64,000 bases of DNA from Sphingobium sp. BYY-5 (GCF_022758885.1 NZ_JALEBH010000001.1:744001-808000); one strand, 5' to 3'. Positions 1 to 10,308 are shown, numbered from the stretch's first letter. The notes: a model not told the origin generated them from the letters alone. Program-made: numbers and translations.

Positions 1-917
1 CGAGCGAACTGGCGCTGGGCGCGATCAACGATCTGCTGCCCGAGACGCTGGGCGGCTCGGCCGACCTGACCGGCTCCAACAACACCAAGACCAAGTCGAC
101 CGGTCCGCTGACCAGGGACGACTATAGCGGCCGCTATGTCTATTACGGCATTCGCGAGTTCGGCATGGCCTGCGCGATGAACGGCATGGCGCTGCATGGC
201 GGCGTCATTCCCTATGGCGGCACCTTCCTGGTCTTTTCCGACTATATGCGCGGCGGTATTCGTCTGGCCGCGCTCCAGCAGCAGCGCGTCATCCACGTGC
301 TGACCCATGACAGCATCGGGCTGGGCGAAGACGGCCCGACCCACCAGCCGATCGAGCATGTCATGTCGATGCGGATGATCCCGAACCTGGACGTCTATCG
401 CCCGGCCGACATTGTCGAGACGGCGGAATGTTGGGAACTGGCGCTCAAGGATGCGACCGGCCCGTCGGTGCTGGCGCTGACCCGTCAGAACCTGCCGCAG
501 TTGCGCACCGAAAAGAGCGAAAATCTGTCGTCCAAGGGCGCTTATCGCCTGGTCGCTGCGACCGCCGCGCGCAAGGTCGTGCTGATCGCCACCGGTTCGG
601 AAGTCGAGATCGCCGTCGCCACCGCCAAAGCTCTGGAAGAACAGGGCATCGGCGCCGATGTCGTCTCCATGCCCAGCTTCGCGCATTTCGATGCGCAGGA
701 TGCCGCCTACAAGGCCGACATCCTGCCCGCCGATGTGCTGCGCGTCTCGATCGAGGCGGGCACGACCTTCGGCTGGGAACGCTATACCGGCCTCGACGGG
801 CTGCGTTTCGGCATCGACGGCTTCGGCGCGTCGGCTCCGGCGGAAGCGCTCTACGACTATTTCGGCCTGACCGCCGCCAAGATCGCGCCGCAGGTTGCGG
901 CCGCCCTCAATTCCTAA
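1..917 (+). CDS. tkt: Transketolase, C-terminal part (5' end outside window)
   Basis: Transketolase moves two-carbon units between sugar phosphates in the pentose phosphate pathway. The frame is open from base 3, so only about 304 C-terminal residues are seen of a usual 650-670. Visible are the [10 protein letters not shown] start of the pyrimidine-binding domain, the REFGMA segment with the conserved glutamate that activates thiamine diphosphate, the FVFSDYMR and [17 protein letters not shown] motifs, and the C-terminal domain with the IATGSEV motif. The stop at 915-917 lies 31 nt before the gap start, so tkt and gap are probably co-transcribed. The identification is firm; the N-terminal half cannot be judged. 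Confidence 0.97.
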   Translation, partial: SELALGAINDLLPETLGGSADLTGSNNTKTKSTGPLTRDDYSGRYVYYGIREFGMACAMNGMALHGGVIPYGGTFLVFSDYMRGGIRLAALQQQRVIHVLTHDSIGLGEDGPTHQPIEHVMSMRMIPNLDVYRPADIVETAECWELALKDATGPSVLALTRQNLPQLRTEKSENLSSKGAYRLVAATAARKVVLIATGSEVEIAVATAKALEEQGIGADVVSMPSFAHFDAQDAAYKADILPADVLRVSIEAGTTFGWERYTGLDGLRFGIDGFGASAPAEALYDYFGLTAAKIAPQVAAALNS

Positions 918-948
918 CCGACCAACAAAACACCAGGAGGCTAGTGCT

Positions 949-1959
949 GTGGCAACGAAGGTAGCAATTAACGGTTTCGGACGCATCGGCCGCCTGGTGG
1001 CGCGCGCCATCCTGTCGCGCACCGACCATGACCTGGAACTGGTCAGCATCAACGATCTGGGCGATGCCCAGTCCAATGCACTGCTGTTCAAGCGCGATTC
1101 GGTTCACGGAAGCTGGGCGGGCGACGTCAGCGTCGACGGCGATTTCCTGGTCATCGATGGCAAGCGCATCAAGGTGACGGCGGAGCGCGATCCCGCAAAC
1201 CTGCCGCACAAGGAACTGGGCGTTGACATCGCCCTGGAATGCACCGGCATTTTCACCACCAAGGACAAGGCTGGTGCTCATCTGACTGCCGGCGCCAAGC
1301 GCGTCGTCATCTCCGCGCCTGGCACCAATGTCGACAAGACCATCGTGTTCGGCGTCAATCATGACGCGCTGACCGCCGACGATATCGTGATCTCGAACGC
1401 TAGCTGCACCACCAACTGCCTCGCCCCGCTCGCGAAGGTGTTGCATGATGCGATCGGCATCGAGCGTGGCTTCATGACCACGATCCACAGCTATACCAAC
1501 GACCAGAACACGCTGGACCAGTTGCACAAGGACATGCGTCGCGCTCGCGCCGCGGCTCTGTCGGTGATCCCGACCACCACCGGTGCCGCTCGCGCCGTGG
1601 GTGAGGTTCTGCCTGAGTTGAAGGGCAAGCTGGACGGGTCGTCGGTGCGCGTGCCGACGCCGAACGTCTCGGTCGTCGACCTGAAGTTCATCCCCAGCCG
1701 CGATACGACCGTCGAGGAAGTCAACAACCTGCTCAAGGCCGCGTCGGAATCCGGCCCGCTCAAGGGCGTGCTGGGTTATTCGGACGAACCTTTGGTGTCG
1801 ATCGACTATAATGGCGACGCGCGCAGCTCGATCGTCGACAGCCTGGAAACGGCCGTCATCGAAGGCAAGCTGGTTCGCGTGCTGAGCTGGTACGACAATG
1901 AATGGGGCTTCTCCAACCGCATGATCGACACCACGGGTGTCGTGGCGAAGTTCCTGTAA
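949..1959 (+). CDS. gap: Type I glyceraldehyde-3-phosphate dehydrogenase
   Basis: Phosphorylating NAD(P)-dependent glyceraldehyde-3-phosphate dehydrogenase of glycolysis and gluconeogenesis, 336 aa, the normal family length. The N-terminal INGFGRIGR nucleotide-binding motif and the active-site [12 protein letters not shown] with its catalytic cysteine are present. I chose the GTG at 949 because an AGGAGG box (935-940) lies 8 nt upstream and translation from it gives [12 protein letters not shown]; a frame extending up to 895 would add residues not seen in the family. It follows tkt directly and precedes pgk after a repeat-filled gap, matching the tkt-gap-pgk-fba clusters of other alphaproteobacteria. 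Confidence 0.98.
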   Translation: MATKVAINGFGRIGRLVARAILSRTDHDLELVSINDLGDAQSNALLFKRDSVHGSWAGDVSVDGDFLVIDGKRIKVTAERDPANLPHKELGVDIALECTGIFTTKDKAGAHLTAGAKRVVISAPGTNVDKTIVFGVNHDALTADDIVISNASCTTNCLAPLAKVLHDAIGIERGFMTTIHSYTNDQNTLDQLHKDMRRARAAALSVIPTTTGAARAVGEVLPELKGKLDGSSVRVPTPNVSVVDLKFIPSRDTTVEEVNNLLKAASESGPLKGVLGYSDEPLVSIDYNGDARSSIVDSLETAVIEGKLVRVLSWYDNEWGFSNRMIDTTGVVAKFL

Positions 1960-1971
1960 GCATATATTTAA

Positions 1972-2086
1972 CCTCCGTTCGCCCTGAGCTTGTCGAAGGG
2001 CACGGCTGAGCGGAGCGAAGCCACTTCCCCCGGATCCAGTCCGGGGTCAGTGGAAGGGCTTCGACTTCGTTCAGCCCGAACGGCAA
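1972..2086. repeat. Sphingomonad-type intergenic palindrome between gap and pgk
   Basis: The gap between gap and pgk is filled by a large imperfect palindrome. Its left arm carries GCTTGTCGAAGG (near 1988-1999) and its right arm CTTCGACTTCGTTCAGCCC (near 2059-2078); a smaller GGATCCAGTCC hairpin sits between. The same arm family occurs at 18177-18255. It would be transcribed within the gap-pgk message and could act in mRNA processing, which is inference. Confidence 0.75.
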
Positions 2087-2105
2087 TTGGGATCAGGGGA
2101 AAAAC

Positions 2106-3308
2106 ATGACCAAGCCGTTCAAGACGCTCGACGACATGGGCGACATCCACGGCAAGGCCGTGCTGGTGCGCGAAGACCTCAACGTGCCGATGCAGGATGG
2201 GTCGGTCAGTGACGACACCCGCCTGCGCGCGGCGATGCCGACCGTGCTGGAACTGGCCGATCGCGGCGCCAAGGTGCTGATTCTCGCGCATTTCGGCCGT
2301 CCCAAGGGGCAGAAGAACCCGGAATTTTCGCTGTCGAAGATCACCCGTCCACTGACCCAGGTGCTGGGCCGCGAAGTGCAGTTCATCCCCGACTGCCAGG
2401 GCGAGGCCGCCGTTGACGGTATTGCGGTGATGCGCCCCGGCGACATCGCGATCCTGGAAAATACCCGCTTTCACGCCGGTGAGGAAAAGAACGACCCTGC
2501 GCTGGTGGACGCCATCGCCGCGATCGGCGATCTTTATGTGAATGACGCCTTTTCGGCCGCGCATCGCGCCCATGCCTCGACCGAGGGATTGGCGCACAAG
2601 CTGCCTTCCTTCGCCGGCCGGTCGATGGAAAAGGAACTGGACGCGCTTCAGGCCGCATTGGGCGAGCCGGTGAAGCCCGTTGCGGCGGTCGTGGGCGGGG
2701 CCAAGGTCTCGACCAAGCTCGACGTGCTCAACAATCTGGTCGCCCAGGTCGATCATCTCATCATCGGCGGCGGCATGGCCAATACCTTCCTCCACGCGCG
2801 CGGTGTCGATGTCGGCAAGTCGCTGTGCGAGAAGGATTTGGCCGACACGGCCGAGGCGATCTTCGACAAGGCGGAAGCGGCCGGTTGCACCATTCACCTG
2901 CCCTATGACGTGGTGGTGGCGAAGGAATTTGCCGCCAATCCGCCGTCGGTCCGCACCTGCAACGTGCATGAAGTGGCCGAGGATGAGATGATCCTCGATG
3001 TCGGCCCCGCCGCTGTCGAGGCGCTGGGCGATGTGCTCAAAAATTGCCGCACCCTGGTATGGAACGGCCCGCTCGGCGCGTTCGAGATCGTGCCCTTCGA
3101 CACGGCGACCGTGGCGCTGGCCAAGACCGCCGCGGCCCTGACCAAGGAAGGTCAGCTCACCTCGGTCGCGGGCGGCGGCGATACCGTAGCGGCGCTCAAC
3201 CATGCGGGTGTGGCGGCGGATTTCACTTTCGTCTCGACCGCCGGTGGCGCCTTCCTCGAATGGATGGAAGGCAAGGAACTGCCGGGCGTGAAGGCGCTGA
3301 TCGGCTGA
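2106..3308 (+). CDS. pgk: Phosphoglycerate kinase
   Basis: Transfers the acyl phosphate of 1,3-bisphosphoglycerate to ADP. It is 400 aa, close to the bacterial norm. The N-terminal substrate domain shows DLNVP and the AHFGRPKG segment, and the C-terminal nucleotide domain shows [19 protein letters not shown] and GGGDTVAAL. The ATG at 2106 is preceded by AGGGGAA at a normal distance. It follows gap, with the repeat at 1972-2086 between, and ends at a hairpin shared with the convergent transporter gene. Confidence 0.98.
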   Translation: MTKPFKTLDDMGDIHGKAVLVREDLNVPMQDGSVSDDTRLRAAMPTVLELADRGAKVLILAHFGRPKGQKNPEFSLSKITRPLTQVLGREVQFIPDCQGEAAVDGIAVMRPGDIAILENTRFHAGEEKNDPALVDAIAAIGDLYVNDAFSAAHRAHASTEGLAHKLPSFAGRSMEKELDALQAALGEPVKPVAAVVGGAKVSTKLDVLNNLVAQVDHLIIGGGMANTFLHARGVDVGKSLCEKDLADTAEAIFDKAEAAGCTIHLPYDVVVAKEFAANPPSVRTCNVHEVAEDEMILDVGPAAVEALGDVLKNCRTLVWNGPLGAFEIVPFDTATVALAKTAAALTKEGQLTSVAGGGDTVAALNHAGVAADFTFVSTAGGAFLEWMEGKELPGVKALIG

Positions 3309-3323
3309 CCTCATTATCGATTA

Positions 3324-3352
3324 GGGGCGTCAGCGCGGTGTGCTGGCGCCCC
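3324..3352. terminator. Hairpin between convergent pgk and MFS genes
   Basis: An 11-bp stem (GGGGCGTCAGC pairing with GCTGGCGCCCC through one G-T pair) with a 7-nt loop lies 15 nt after the pgk stop and overlaps the last codons of the opposing transporter gene. There is no U run on either side, so it is terminator-like rather than a textbook Rho-independent terminator. Confidence 0.5.
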
Positions 3353-4532
3353 GGTCGAACAGCAAGAAGACCAGGGTGGCGACGCCGCCGATCGTCGCGC
3401 CTGCAAGTGCGCTCGCCGACCAGCCGCCGGCTTCATAGGTGGCCGACCCGATCACCGATCCCATCGCACCCACCAGGAACATCACCGTCACATAGGCGGC
3501 GTTGATGCGACCGCGTGCATGGGGATCGAGCGAGAAGATCAGCTTCTGCCCGGTAATCTGGCTCATCTGCACCGCGCCGTCGATCAGCACCGCCATGATG
3601 GTGAAGCCGATCAGGCTGCCCGCCGCCACGGTCCAATCGGCAAGCAGGAAGCAGACCGTCAGCCCCGCCAGCCCGATCAGCGAAGCCGGTCGAGTCAGGC
3701 GGCGGTCGGCCATCCAGCCCGCGACTGGCGCCACCAGTGCGCCGCCGGCTCCCGCCAGGGCGAAGGCGCCGATCCCGGCATGGCCCAGGTGAAACTCATG
3801 GATCAGCGCGAGCGGCGCTGCGGTCCAGAAGAGGTTGAACGCGGCGAACATCGACGCCTGGTAGAAGGCGCGCATCCGCACCACCCGATGCTTCACCAAT
3901 TGGGAGAAGGTGGAAGTCAGCACTTCGCCATAATGCATCCCGCCCTTGGGCCGGCGCCGGGGGCAGGCGATCAGCAGCGCCACCGCGACGATCGCCATGG
4001 CGACAGCCGACAGGATGAAGGTGGCGCGCCAGCCGACCGATCCGGCCAGGAAGTTCGCGATCGGGCGCGACAGCATGATGCCGAAGAGCAGGCCGCTCAT
4101 CACGGTGCCGACGACGCGCCCTTGTTTTTCCGGGGCTGCGAGGTGCGAGGCGAGGGGGATCAGAACCTGCGCGCCGGTGGCGGCGACGCCGGTCAGGATC
4201 GATGCCACCAGAAAGGTGGTGGGGCCGTTAGACGTGGCGATGGCGATGCAGCCCAGGGTGGTCACGGAGAAGGATATCAGGATGATGCGGCGATTTTCGA
4301 ACAGATCGGCCATCGGCACCACCAGGAAGAGGCCGATGCCGTAGCCGAGCTGCGTCAACGTGGTTATCAGTCCCGCGACGCCCGCCGACATGCCGATTTC
4401 GGGGCCAATCACGTCGATCAGCGTTTGCGCATAATAGAGATTAGCGACCATCACGCCGCAGGCCACAGCCATCAGCAGGAGGGCGCCACGGGAGAGGTCG
4501 GTGCGGTCGGAAGGGAGAGGGGTGGCAGTCAT
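3330..4532 (-). CDS. MFS transporter, 12 TM drug/metabolite exporter type
   Basis: A 400-aa major facilitator. Hydrophobic segments fill the protein, with 12 expected helices and a central cytoplasmic loop with a CPRRRPKGG basic stretch at mid-length. Motif A-like sequence (PMADLFENRR) follows helix 2, and a second half-repeat (GWMADRRLTR) follows helix 8. Its general look is that of DHA1-type exporters such as YnfM/YgaY. The substrate cannot be read from the sequence. It lies opposite to the glycolytic genes, convergent with pgk, and 67 nt upstream (in its own direction) of nothing obviously linked in function. Confidence 0.85.
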   Translation of the reverse strand: MTATPLPSDRTDLSRGALLLMAVACGVMVANLYYAQTLIDVIGPEIGMSAGVAGLITTLTQLGYGIGLFLVVPMADLFENRRIILISFSVTTLGCIAIATSNGPTTFLVASILTGVAATGAQVLIPLASHLAAPEKQGRVVGTVMSGLLFGIMLSRPIANFLAGSVGWRATFILSAVAMAIVAVALLIACPRRRPKGGMHYGEVLTSTFSQLVKHRVVRMRAFYQASMFAAFNLFWTAAPLALIHEFHLGHAGIGAFALAGAGGALVAPVAGWMADRRLTRPASLIGLAGLTVCFLLADWTVAAGSLIGFTIMAVLIDGAVQMSQITGQKLIFSLDPHARGRINAAYVTVMFLVGAMGSVIGSATYEAGGWSASALAGATIGGVATLVFLLFDRGASTPR

Positions 4533-4599
4533 GCGCGCCTCATGGGTCGCAAAATGCTACCTTTCAACCTATTTCGTGCAAACTATCAGGTGCAGGCCG

Positions 4600-5112
4600 C
4601 TACGGCGCTGGTTCATTGAGCAGCGGCACGAGCAGCGCATTCAGGGCATCGAGATCGAACGCGCCAGCCTTCGCGTAGCGCAGCTTGCCCGCGCGATCGA
4701 TGACGAAATTGGTCGGTACACCCGTCAATGGCCCATAAGGCCCCTTGATGCGTCGCGCCGAAGGTATCGCCATCGCCGCGAACAGTTTCCTCAACTGCGC
4801 GATCGGCACGGACCCTTCGGTCGTGATGGCGAAGACTTTCAGTCCATGTTTTTGCTGCATCGCATAATAAGTGTCGAGCGTCGGCAGTTCCTTGCGGCAG
4901 GGCACGCACCAGGTCGCCCAGAAATTGAGCACCACCACCTGCCCCTTGAGGTCGGCGAGCGAGACCTTGCCGCCGTCGACCAGCGTCAGTTCGAACGCGG
5001 GCGCGGCAGCGCCGACGACTGGCTTTTCCGCCGCCTGGGCCGAAGAAAAAGCCATCAGCACGACCGCCGCCATGCCCAGCCACCCCCGCAACATCACCAT
5101 GCAGCCCCCCAT
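4600..5112 (-). CDS. TlpA-family thiol-disulfide oxidoreductase, exported
   Basis: A 170-aa periplasmic thioredoxin-fold protein. Residues about 5-28 form a signal peptide ending in SSAQA. The mature part has the peroxiredoxin/TlpA entry (GAAAPAFELTLVDGG), the WATWCVPCRKELP active site with CxxC, and the cis-proline loop GVPTNFVID. I chose the ATG at 5112 because AGGGG lies about 5 nt upstream; a second ATG at 5100 is possible. The much longer open frame up to 6036 is only the reverse of fba. It probably reduces periplasmic disulfides, for example for cytochrome maturation; the partner is unknown. Confidence 0.85.
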   Translation of the reverse strand: MGGCMVMLRGWLGMAAVVLMAFSSAQAAEKPVVGAAAPAFELTLVDGGKVSLADLKGQVVVLNFWATWCVPCRKELPTLDTYYAMQQKHGLKVFAITTEGSVPIAQLRKLFAAMAIPSARRIKGPYGPLTGVPTNFVIDRAGKLRYAKAGAFDLDALNALLVPLLNEPAP

Positions 5113-5349
5113 TGCTTCCCCTTGTCGCGGGATAGCAGCAACTCGCCGCCATGTCAGCGATAATGGCGCATTTCCGCCGGACTTTGCGGGGTGCGCTTCT
5201 TGCGGTGCGGCATGGGACTGGCTAACAGCCCGAAGATCGGCGATCATGACGCCGACGCCGCACCCGGCGGGCAGGCGATTGGAGCGCCGGCCACTCAGTC
5301 TATTTCGCGCTGCCGGAGGGGTGGCGCGTCCAAGGGAAGGTATGTGCAG

Positions 5350-6255
5350 ATGCTGGATCAGACCATGAAACAGAAGATCGCCGACGGGAACGGCTTCATC
5401 GCCGCGCTCGATCAGAGCGGTGGTTCGACGCCGAAGGCGCTCAAGGGCTATGGCGTGGACGAGGGCGCCTGGTCCACCGAAGAGGAAATGTATGGCCTGA
5501 TCCATGCGATGCGCAGCCGCATCATCACCGCGCCCGTCTTCACCGGTGACAAGGTGCTGGGCGCGATCCTGTTCGAACGCACCATGGATGGCGTTGTCGA
5601 TGGCAAGCTGACCCCGGCCGCGCTGATCGAACGGGGCGTGGTGCCCTTCATCAAGATCGACAAGGGGCTTGAGGACGAAGCCGATGGCGTTCAATTGATG
5701 AAGCCCAATCCGGGTCTCGACGCGCTGCTCGCCCGTGCGCGGGGGCTGGGCGTGTTCGGCACCAAGGAGCGTTCGGTCGTCAACCTTGCCAATCGCGACG
5801 GCATCGCCGCCGTGGTCGCCCAGCAGTTCGAGGTGGGCAAGCAGGTTCTGGCTGCCGGCCTGATGCCGATCATCGAGCCGGAAGTGAACATCAAATCGCC
5901 CGAACGCGCGGAAGCGGATGCGATCCTGCTTGAGGAAATTCTCAAGAATCTCGACGCTTTGCCCGAAGGCGAGCAGGTGATGCTGAAACTGTCGCTGCCG
6001 GCCAAGCCCGGCCTGTTCGATCCGCTGGTCGATCATCCCAAGGTGCTGCGCGTCGTTGCGCTGTCGGGCGGGTTCAGCCGCAGCGAAGCCTGCGTCGAAC
6101 TGGCCCGGAATCGCGGCATCATCGCCAGCTTCAGCCGCGCGCTACTGAACGATCTGCGCGACCAGATGAGCGACGAGGAGTTCAACGCCGCGCTGGGCGA
6201 AGCGATCGACGAAATCCACGACGCCTCGACCGCCAAGCAGCCGATCGCAGCCTGA
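5350..6255 (+). CDS. fba: Class I fructose-bisphosphate aldolase (COG3588 type)
   Basis: Cleaves fructose 1,6-bisphosphate through a lysine Schiff base. The 301-aa protein matches the short bacterial class I type: ALDQSGGSTPK near the N terminus, KIDKGLED in the middle, IEPEVNI, and MLKLSLP, which holds the expected Schiff-base lysine. The ATG at 5350 is preceded by AGGGAAGG at 9 nt; an in-frame GTG at 5344 is too close to that box. It is part of the tkt-gap-pgk-fba set although two minus-strand genes intervene. Confidence 0.95.
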   Translation: MLDQTMKQKIADGNGFIAALDQSGGSTPKALKGYGVDEGAWSTEEEMYGLIHAMRSRIITAPVFTGDKVLGAILFERTMDGVVDGKLTPAALIERGVVPFIKIDKGLEDEADGVQLMKPNPGLDALLARARGLGVFGTKERSVVNLANRDGIAAVVAQQFEVGKQVLAAGLMPIIEPEVNIKSPERAEADAILLEEILKNLDALPEGEQVMLKLSLPAKPGLFDPLVDHPKVLRVVALSGGFSRSEACVELARNRGIIASFSRALLNDLRDQMSDEEFNAALGEAIDEIHDASTAKQPIAA

Positions 6256-6266
6256 TCGGACGTCGT

Positions 6267-6308
6267 CGGGCATTGGCCGGGAATCCGTCTGACCCCAGCC
6301 AATGCCCG
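6267..6308 (+). terminator. Hairpin after fba
   Basis: CGGGCATTGGC at 6267-6277 is matched by its perfect inverse GCCAATGCCCG at 6298-6308, an 11-bp stem with a 20-nt loop, starting 12 nt after the fba stop. No U run follows. It is most likely a transcript end or a 3' stabiliser for fba. Confidence 0.5.
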
Positions 6309-6332
6309 GCGCGCGAAGGCGCTGAACCGACG

Positions 6333-6803
6333 ATGTATTTTTCCTATCATCACGCTACTGCGCCGATGATGTGGGTGTTGTTTGGGTTGATGGGTATTGA
6401 GGCGGCGGTTCTCCACTTTTGTGTTGCATTGTGGAAGCCATGGCTCGCGCTGCTGTTATCGCTGTTCAGTCTGTCGGCAATGGCTTGGCTTATCATCTTC
6501 ATTCGTTCGCTGACGCATTGTCCTGTCCTGCTGAGCGATGACGGGCTGTCATGGCGCTGCGGCAATGTCCGGCGGATTGATGTACCAGTCGCGCAAATCG
6601 CGGGTATCCGTTATGATTGGGACGGTGCACTCATCAAAGCTCGCGATACGTTCAATGGCGCGCTCGTTGCCTATCCCAATATCGTGATCGATTTGCGTGA
6701 GCCTGTCGCGCTGGGCCGGCGGAAAATCCGACGATTGGCGCACAAGCTGGATGATCCGCAGGCTTTCGTTGCTGCGCTGGCTGGGTTACTGCATAAGATA
6801 TGA
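6333..6803 (+). CDS. Small membrane protein with PH-like C-terminal part
   Basis: A 156-aa protein of unknown function. Two hydrophobic segments at about residues 11-33 and 36-57 are followed by a soluble part with a beta-rich pattern ([20 protein letters not shown]), which resembles bacterial PH-like domains; that assignment is tentative. I chose the ATG at 6333, just before the first membrane segment, over an ATG at 6273 inside the fba hairpin. Its stop overlaps the thiE start by 4 nt (ATGA), so the two genes are translationally coupled. Confidence 0.6.
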   Translation: MYFSYHHATAPMMWVLFGLMGIEAAVLHFCVALWKPWLALLLSLFSLSAMAWLIIFIRSLTHCPVLLSDDGLSWRCGNVRRIDVPVAQIAGIRYDWDGALIKARDTFNGALVAYPNIVIDLREPVALGRRKIRRLAHKLDDPQAFVAALAGLLHKI

Positions 6804-7486
6804 CCGACTTCACCGAAGAAGAGCTGGCGCTCGATCCGCATTTCGCCGACCAGTTCGAACAGGGCTTCCGTCCCGCCTGTCAGCTTTACCTGATTTCGCC
6901 GCCGACGATCGATGCGGCCTTTACCGATCGCCTCGCCGCCGCCTTCGACGGGGGCAGGGTCGCCGCGTTCCAGTTGCGGCTCAAGGGGCTGGATGAGGAC
7001 GCCGTCGCCCGCGCCGCCGAGCCGCTGCAACGGCTGTGCGCCGAACGCGAAGTCGCTTTCATCATCAACGACAGTGCGGCGCTCGCCCATCGGCTGGGCG
7101 CGGACGGCGTGCATCTGGGGCAGGGCGATGGTGATCCGCGCGCGGCGCGCAAGCTGCTGGGGCCGAAGGTGCAGATCGGCATCACCTGTCACGACAGTCG
7201 TCACCTGGCGATGGAAGCGGGGGAAGCCGGGGCCGATTATGTTGCTTTTGGCGCCTTCTATCCCACCACGACCAAGGAAACGGCGCATCGCCCCGATCCG
7301 TCGATCCTGGGCTGGTGGACGACCCTGTTCGAGTTGCCTTGTGTCGCGATCGGCGGGATCACGGCGGATAATGCCGCGCCCCTGATCGCGGCGGGGGCCG
7401 ATTTCCTGGCGGTAAGCGGCGCGGTGTGGACCCATCCCGATGGGCCGCAGGCGGGCGTGGCCGCTTTTGCCGAGCTACTTGGATAG
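6800..7486 (+). CDS. thiE: Thiamine phosphate synthase
   Basis: Joins HMP pyrophosphate and thiazole phosphate to thiamine phosphate. The 228-aa TIM barrel has FQLRLKG near the substrate site, [20 protein letters not shown] (the conserved IND and HLGQ), the [15 protein letters not shown] segment, AIGGITADN and the C-terminal SGAVW. No TPP riboswitch is visible upstream, and the gene starts inside the end of the membrane-protein gene. The product also shows an acidic N-terminal extension of about 20 residues. Confidence 0.92.
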   Translation: MTDFTEEELALDPHFADQFEQGFRPACQLYLISPPTIDAAFTDRLAAAFDGGRVAAFQLRLKGLDEDAVARAAEPLQRLCAEREVAFIINDSAALAHRLGADGVHLGQGDGDPRAARKLLGPKVQIGITCHDSRHLAMEAGEAGADYVAFGAFYPTTTKETAHRPDPSILGWWTTLFELPCVAIGGITADNAAPLIAAGADFLAVSGAVWTHPDGPQAGVAAFAELLG

Positions 7487-7726
7487 TCTGTCCTATCGGC
7501 GCGGCGCGTGATATATTTATTCAATTCGCTCCGCTCGAAGCGAACGGGCATGATTTTCCGAAAATTTCCTACATAGGAAATTATATGTCAAAACTTACGG
7601 GAAATGTGTGAAGTTAAGGCCCGGACCGCGCCCCCTTGCCCTTCGCGCCGTCAGGTTGTAAAGGCGCGCCCAGCCTCCAAGAGGCCGGCTCTTTTCCACA
7701 TTCAGACATATAGGCAGGCTCTTCCC
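7487..7726. other. Intergenic region upstream of efp
   Basis: This 240-nt gap is AT-richer than its surroundings near 7510-7600. It holds a perfect inverted repeat AATTTCC/GGAAATT at 7563-7582 with a 6-nt spacer, which could be an operator or part of the efp leader. I see no gene in it. Confidence 0.4.
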
Positions 7727-8290
7727 ATGAAGATCAGCGGCGTCGAGATTCGTCCCGGCAACAACATCGAATATGACGGAAGCCTGTGGCGTGCCGTCAA
7801 GATCCAGCACACCCAGCCCGGCAAGGGCGGTGCCTATATGCAGGTGGAGCTGAAGAACCTGATCGACGGCCGCAAGAATAACGTCCGTTTCCGGTCGGCC
7901 GAAACCGTGGAGCGCATCCGCCTCGACACCAAGGATTTCCAGTATCTCTACGCCGAAGGCGACATGCTGGTGTTCATGGATCAGGAAACCTATGAGCAGA
8001 TCAACCTGGCCCAGGATCTGATCGGCGACGCCGCCGCCTTCCTGCAGGACGGCATGGAAGTGACGCTCGAAATGTATGAAGAGCGTCCGATCAGCGTCCA
8101 GTTGCCTGAAACCATCGAGGCGACCGTTGTGGAAGCCGACGCCGTGGTGAAGGGCCAGACCGCATCGGCCAGCTACAAGCCCGCGATCCTCGACAATGGC
8201 GTGCGCGTCATGGTGCCGCCGCACATCGTCAGCGGCACCCGCATCGTCGTCGATGTCTATGCCCGCGAATATGTGAAGCGCGCGGACTGA
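7727..8290 (+). CDS. efp: Translation elongation factor P
   Basis: EF-P relieves ribosome stalling at proline stretches. The product is 187 aa, the usual length, with an N-terminal KOW-like domain and two OB domains. The exposed loop PGKG carries Lys33, the position that is modified in many bacteria; no modification enzyme gene (epmA) is seen nearby. The C-terminal part has the [12 protein letters not shown] and GTRIVVD family segments. The start at 7727 is chosen because it gives the standard N terminus [12 protein letters not shown]. Confidence 0.97.
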   Translation: MKISGVEIRPGNNIEYDGSLWRAVKIQHTQPGKGGAYMQVELKNLIDGRKNNVRFRSAETVERIRLDTKDFQYLYAEGDMLVFMDQETYEQINLAQDLIGDAAAFLQDGMEVTLEMYEERPISVQLPETIEATVVEADAVVKGQTASASYKPAILDNGVRVMVPPHIVSGTRIVVDVYAREYVKRAD

Positions 8291-8303
8291 GCACGACCTA
8301 TAA

Positions 8304-8433
8304 GCCCCTCCCTTTCAAGGGAGGGGGAAGGGGTGGGTGCGAGCGAAGCGAGCCTTCAGCCATCCCGAACGTTGCTGGCGATTGCTGACGCAATCGCACC
8401 CACCCCCTGCCCCTCCCTTGAAAGGGAGGGGGG
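8304..8433. repeat. Long palindromic repeat between efp and suhB
   Basis: CCCCTCCCTTTCAAGGGAGGGG near 8306-8327 is a hairpin in itself and is repeated in inverse near 8410-8431, so the whole unit can fold into one large cruciform. The middle part carries the GCGAGCGAAGCGAGCC arm. The unit resembles abundant intergenic repeats of sphingomonads. Confidence 0.7.
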
Positions 8434-8443
8434 AGTTTAGTTT

Positions 8444-9259
8444 ATGGTATCGCACTCCGGTCTTCTCACCGTCATGGAACGCGCCGCGCGCAAGGCGGGC
8501 GGCAAGCTGCGTCGCGACTTCGGCGAGGTGGAGCATCTCCAGGTGTCTCGCAAGGGGCCTGCGGACTTCGTGTCCAAGGCCGATCAGCAGGCCGAAAAGA
8601 CATTGGTCGAGGAGTTGCAGAAGGCGCGGCCCGACTGGGGCTTCCTGCTGGAAGAGGGCGGCGAGATCGCCGGCGATCCGACCAAGCCGCGCTGGATCAT
8701 CGATCCGCTGGACGGCACCAGCAACTTCCTGCACGGCATCCCGCACTTTGCCATCTCGATCGCGGTCGAGGAACCGATCTTCGGCGGATCAAAGCGTGAG
8801 GTGACGACCGGGCTGATCTACCAGCCCGTCACCGACGAAAGCTATTGGGCGGAAAAAAGCCGTGGCGCCTGGCGGCATGACCAGCGTCTGCGTGTCTCCG
8901 CCCGCCGCGACCTGGCCGACTGCCTGATCGCCACCGGCATCCCGTTCATGGGGCATGGCGACATGGTGCAATGGACCCGCATCTTCGGCGCGGTGGCGCC
9001 GTCGGTCGCGGGCATCCGCCGTTTCGGGGCCGCCTCGCTCGACCTCGCCCATGTCGCTTCGGGCCGTTATGACGGTTATTGGGAAAGCGGACTTCAGCCC
9101 TGGGACGTTGCCGCCGGCCTGCTGCTGGTCCGCGAAGCGGGCGGTTTCACCAGCGATTTCCGGGGCGGCGATCAGCCGATCGAGCGCAAGGAAGTCATCG
9201 CCGGCAACGATGCGATCCACAGCAAATTGCACAAGCTGGTGGCCGGCGCGCTGCGCTAA
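8444..9259 (+). CDS. suhB: Inositol monophosphatase family protein (SuhB)
   Basis: A 271-aa lithium-sensitive phosphatase family member. Metal-binding motifs are present: the LLEEGGE region (family consensus with E-E), [12 protein letters not shown], and the C-terminal [15 protein letters not shown]. In vivo it may dephosphorylate inositol-1-phosphate or, as in E. coli SuhB, act in rRNA transcription antitermination; sequence cannot decide. It is followed by a strong terminator, so it is not part of the nuo operon. Confidence 0.93.
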   Translation: MVSHSGLLTVMERAARKAGGKLRRDFGEVEHLQVSRKGPADFVSKADQQAEKTLVEELQKARPDWGFLLEEGGEIAGDPTKPRWIIDPLDGTSNFLHGIPHFAISIAVEEPIFGGSKREVTTGLIYQPVTDESYWAEKSRGAWRHDQRLRVSARRDLADCLIATGIPFMGHGDMVQWTRIFGAVAPSVAGIRRFGAASLDLAHVASGRYDGYWESGLQPWDVAAGLLLVREAGGFTSDFRGGDQPIERKEVIAGNDAIHSKLHKLVAGALR

Positions 9260-9268
9260 AGTCCAACG

Positions 9269-9299
9269 AGGCCAAGCGGTTCAACCACTTGGCCTTTTT
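9269..9299 (+). terminator. Rho-independent terminator after suhB
   Basis: AGGCCAAG at 9269-9276 pairs perfectly with CTTGGCCT at 9288-9295 and is followed by a T run, 10 nt after the suhB stop. It isolates suhB from the nuo operon that begins at 9388. Confidence 0.85.
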
Positions 9300-9387
9300 G
9301 CGATTCATTCTCACGGCCTTGGCCCCTTGCTTCGCATATGCAGCAGGCCTAAAGCGCCCTCACATTTCATTCGCCCAGGGGATTCCG

Positions 9388-9762
9388 TTGGTCGATCTAG
9401 CTCAATATCTGCCGATCCTGCTCTTTTTGGGGATCGCCTTGCTGCTTTCCGGCACCTTCGTCTTCCTGCCGATGCTGGTTGGCCGTCTCACAGGTGCGCA
9501 CAAGCCGGACCCTGCGAAGCTCTCCGAATATGAATGCGGCTTTCCCGCATTCGAAGAGCCGCGCAGCCAGTTCGACGTGCGTTTCTATCTCGTCGCCATC
9601 CTGTTCATCATCTTCGATCTGGAAGCGGCGTTCCTGTTCCCGTGGGCCGTGAGCCTCGACCAGATCGGCTGGGCCGGCTGGGCGACGATGATGATCTTTA
9701 TAGCGGAGCTGGTGCTCGGCCTCGTCTATGCGTGGAAGAAGGGAGCACTCGATTGGGAGTAG
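9388..9762 (+). CDS. nuoA: NADH-quinone oxidoreductase subunit A
   Basis: Membrane subunit of complex I, 124 aa with three transmembrane helices. The family motif YECG followed by the [18 protein letters not shown] stretch is intact. I chose the TTG at 9388 because AGGGGA lies 6 nt upstream and it gives the usual N terminus; longer frames run into the suhB region. It is the first gene of the operon; its end overlaps nuoB by 10 nt. Confidence 0.95.
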   Translation: MVDLAQYLPILLFLGIALLLSGTFVFLPMLVGRLTGAHKPDPAKLSEYECGFPAFEEPRSQFDVRFYLVAILFIIFDLEAAFLFPWAVSLDQIGWAGWATMMIFIAELVLGLVYAWKKGALDWE

Positions 9763-10307
9763 AACTCTATAATCCGGCGCCCGGCACCTTGCCGCCCGTC
9801 GGAACCCAGCCCGACCAGGATTTCTTCAATGCGCTGAACGGCGAAGTCAGCGACAAGGGGTTCCTTGTCACCTCGACCGAGGAGCTGTTCCAGTGGGCGC
9901 GCACCGGCTCGCTCTGGTGGATGACCTTTGGTCTGGCCTGCTGCGCCGTGGAGATGATCCACGTCAACATGCCGCGCTACGACATGGAGCGTTTCGGCGC
10001 CGCGCCGCGCGCGTCCCCGCGTCAGTCGGACGTGATGATCGTGGCGGGCACGCTGTGCAACAAGATGGCTCCGGCGTTGCGCAAGGTTTACGATCAGATG
10101 TCCAATCCGAAATATGTGATTTCGATGGGCAGTTGCGCGAACGGCGGTGGCTATTATCATTACAGCTATTCGGTAGTCCGTGGCTGCGACCGCATCGTGC
10201 CGGTCGATATCTATGTGCCGGGTTGCCCGCCGACTGCCGAAGCCTTGCTCTACGGCGTCATGCAGTTGCAGCGGAAGATCCGCCGGATCGGGACGATTGA
10301 GCGTTAA
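9753..10307 (+). CDS. nuoB: NADH-quinone oxidoreductase subunit B
   Basis: Carries iron-sulfur cluster N2 next to the quinone site. The 184-aa protein has the tandem cysteines in GLACCAVE, the third in MGSCAN and the fourth in PGCPP, all N2 ligands. The TTG at 9753 has AAGGGAG 7 nt upstream and overlaps the nuoA end by 10 nt, so translation is coupled. nuoC follows after 1 nt. Confidence 0.96.
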   Translation: MGVELYNPAPGTLPPVGTQPDQDFFNALNGEVSDKGFLVTSTEELFQWARTGSLWWMTFGLACCAVEMIHVNMPRYDMERFGAAPRASPRQSDVMIVAGTLCNKMAPALRKVYDQMSNPKYVISMGSCANGGGYYHYSYSVVRGCDRIVPVDIYVPGCPPTAEALLYGVMQLQRKIRRIGTIER

Positions 10308-10308
10308 T

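Noticed and set aside
5113-6036. Long minus-strand extension of the TlpA-like frame
   Set aside because: It is the reverse of fba; the signal peptide and Shine-Dalgarno place the real start at 5112.
6700-6800. TPP riboswitch before thiE
   Set aside because: The upstream sequence is coding up to the overlap and lacks the conserved CUGAGA/ACCUGA elements.
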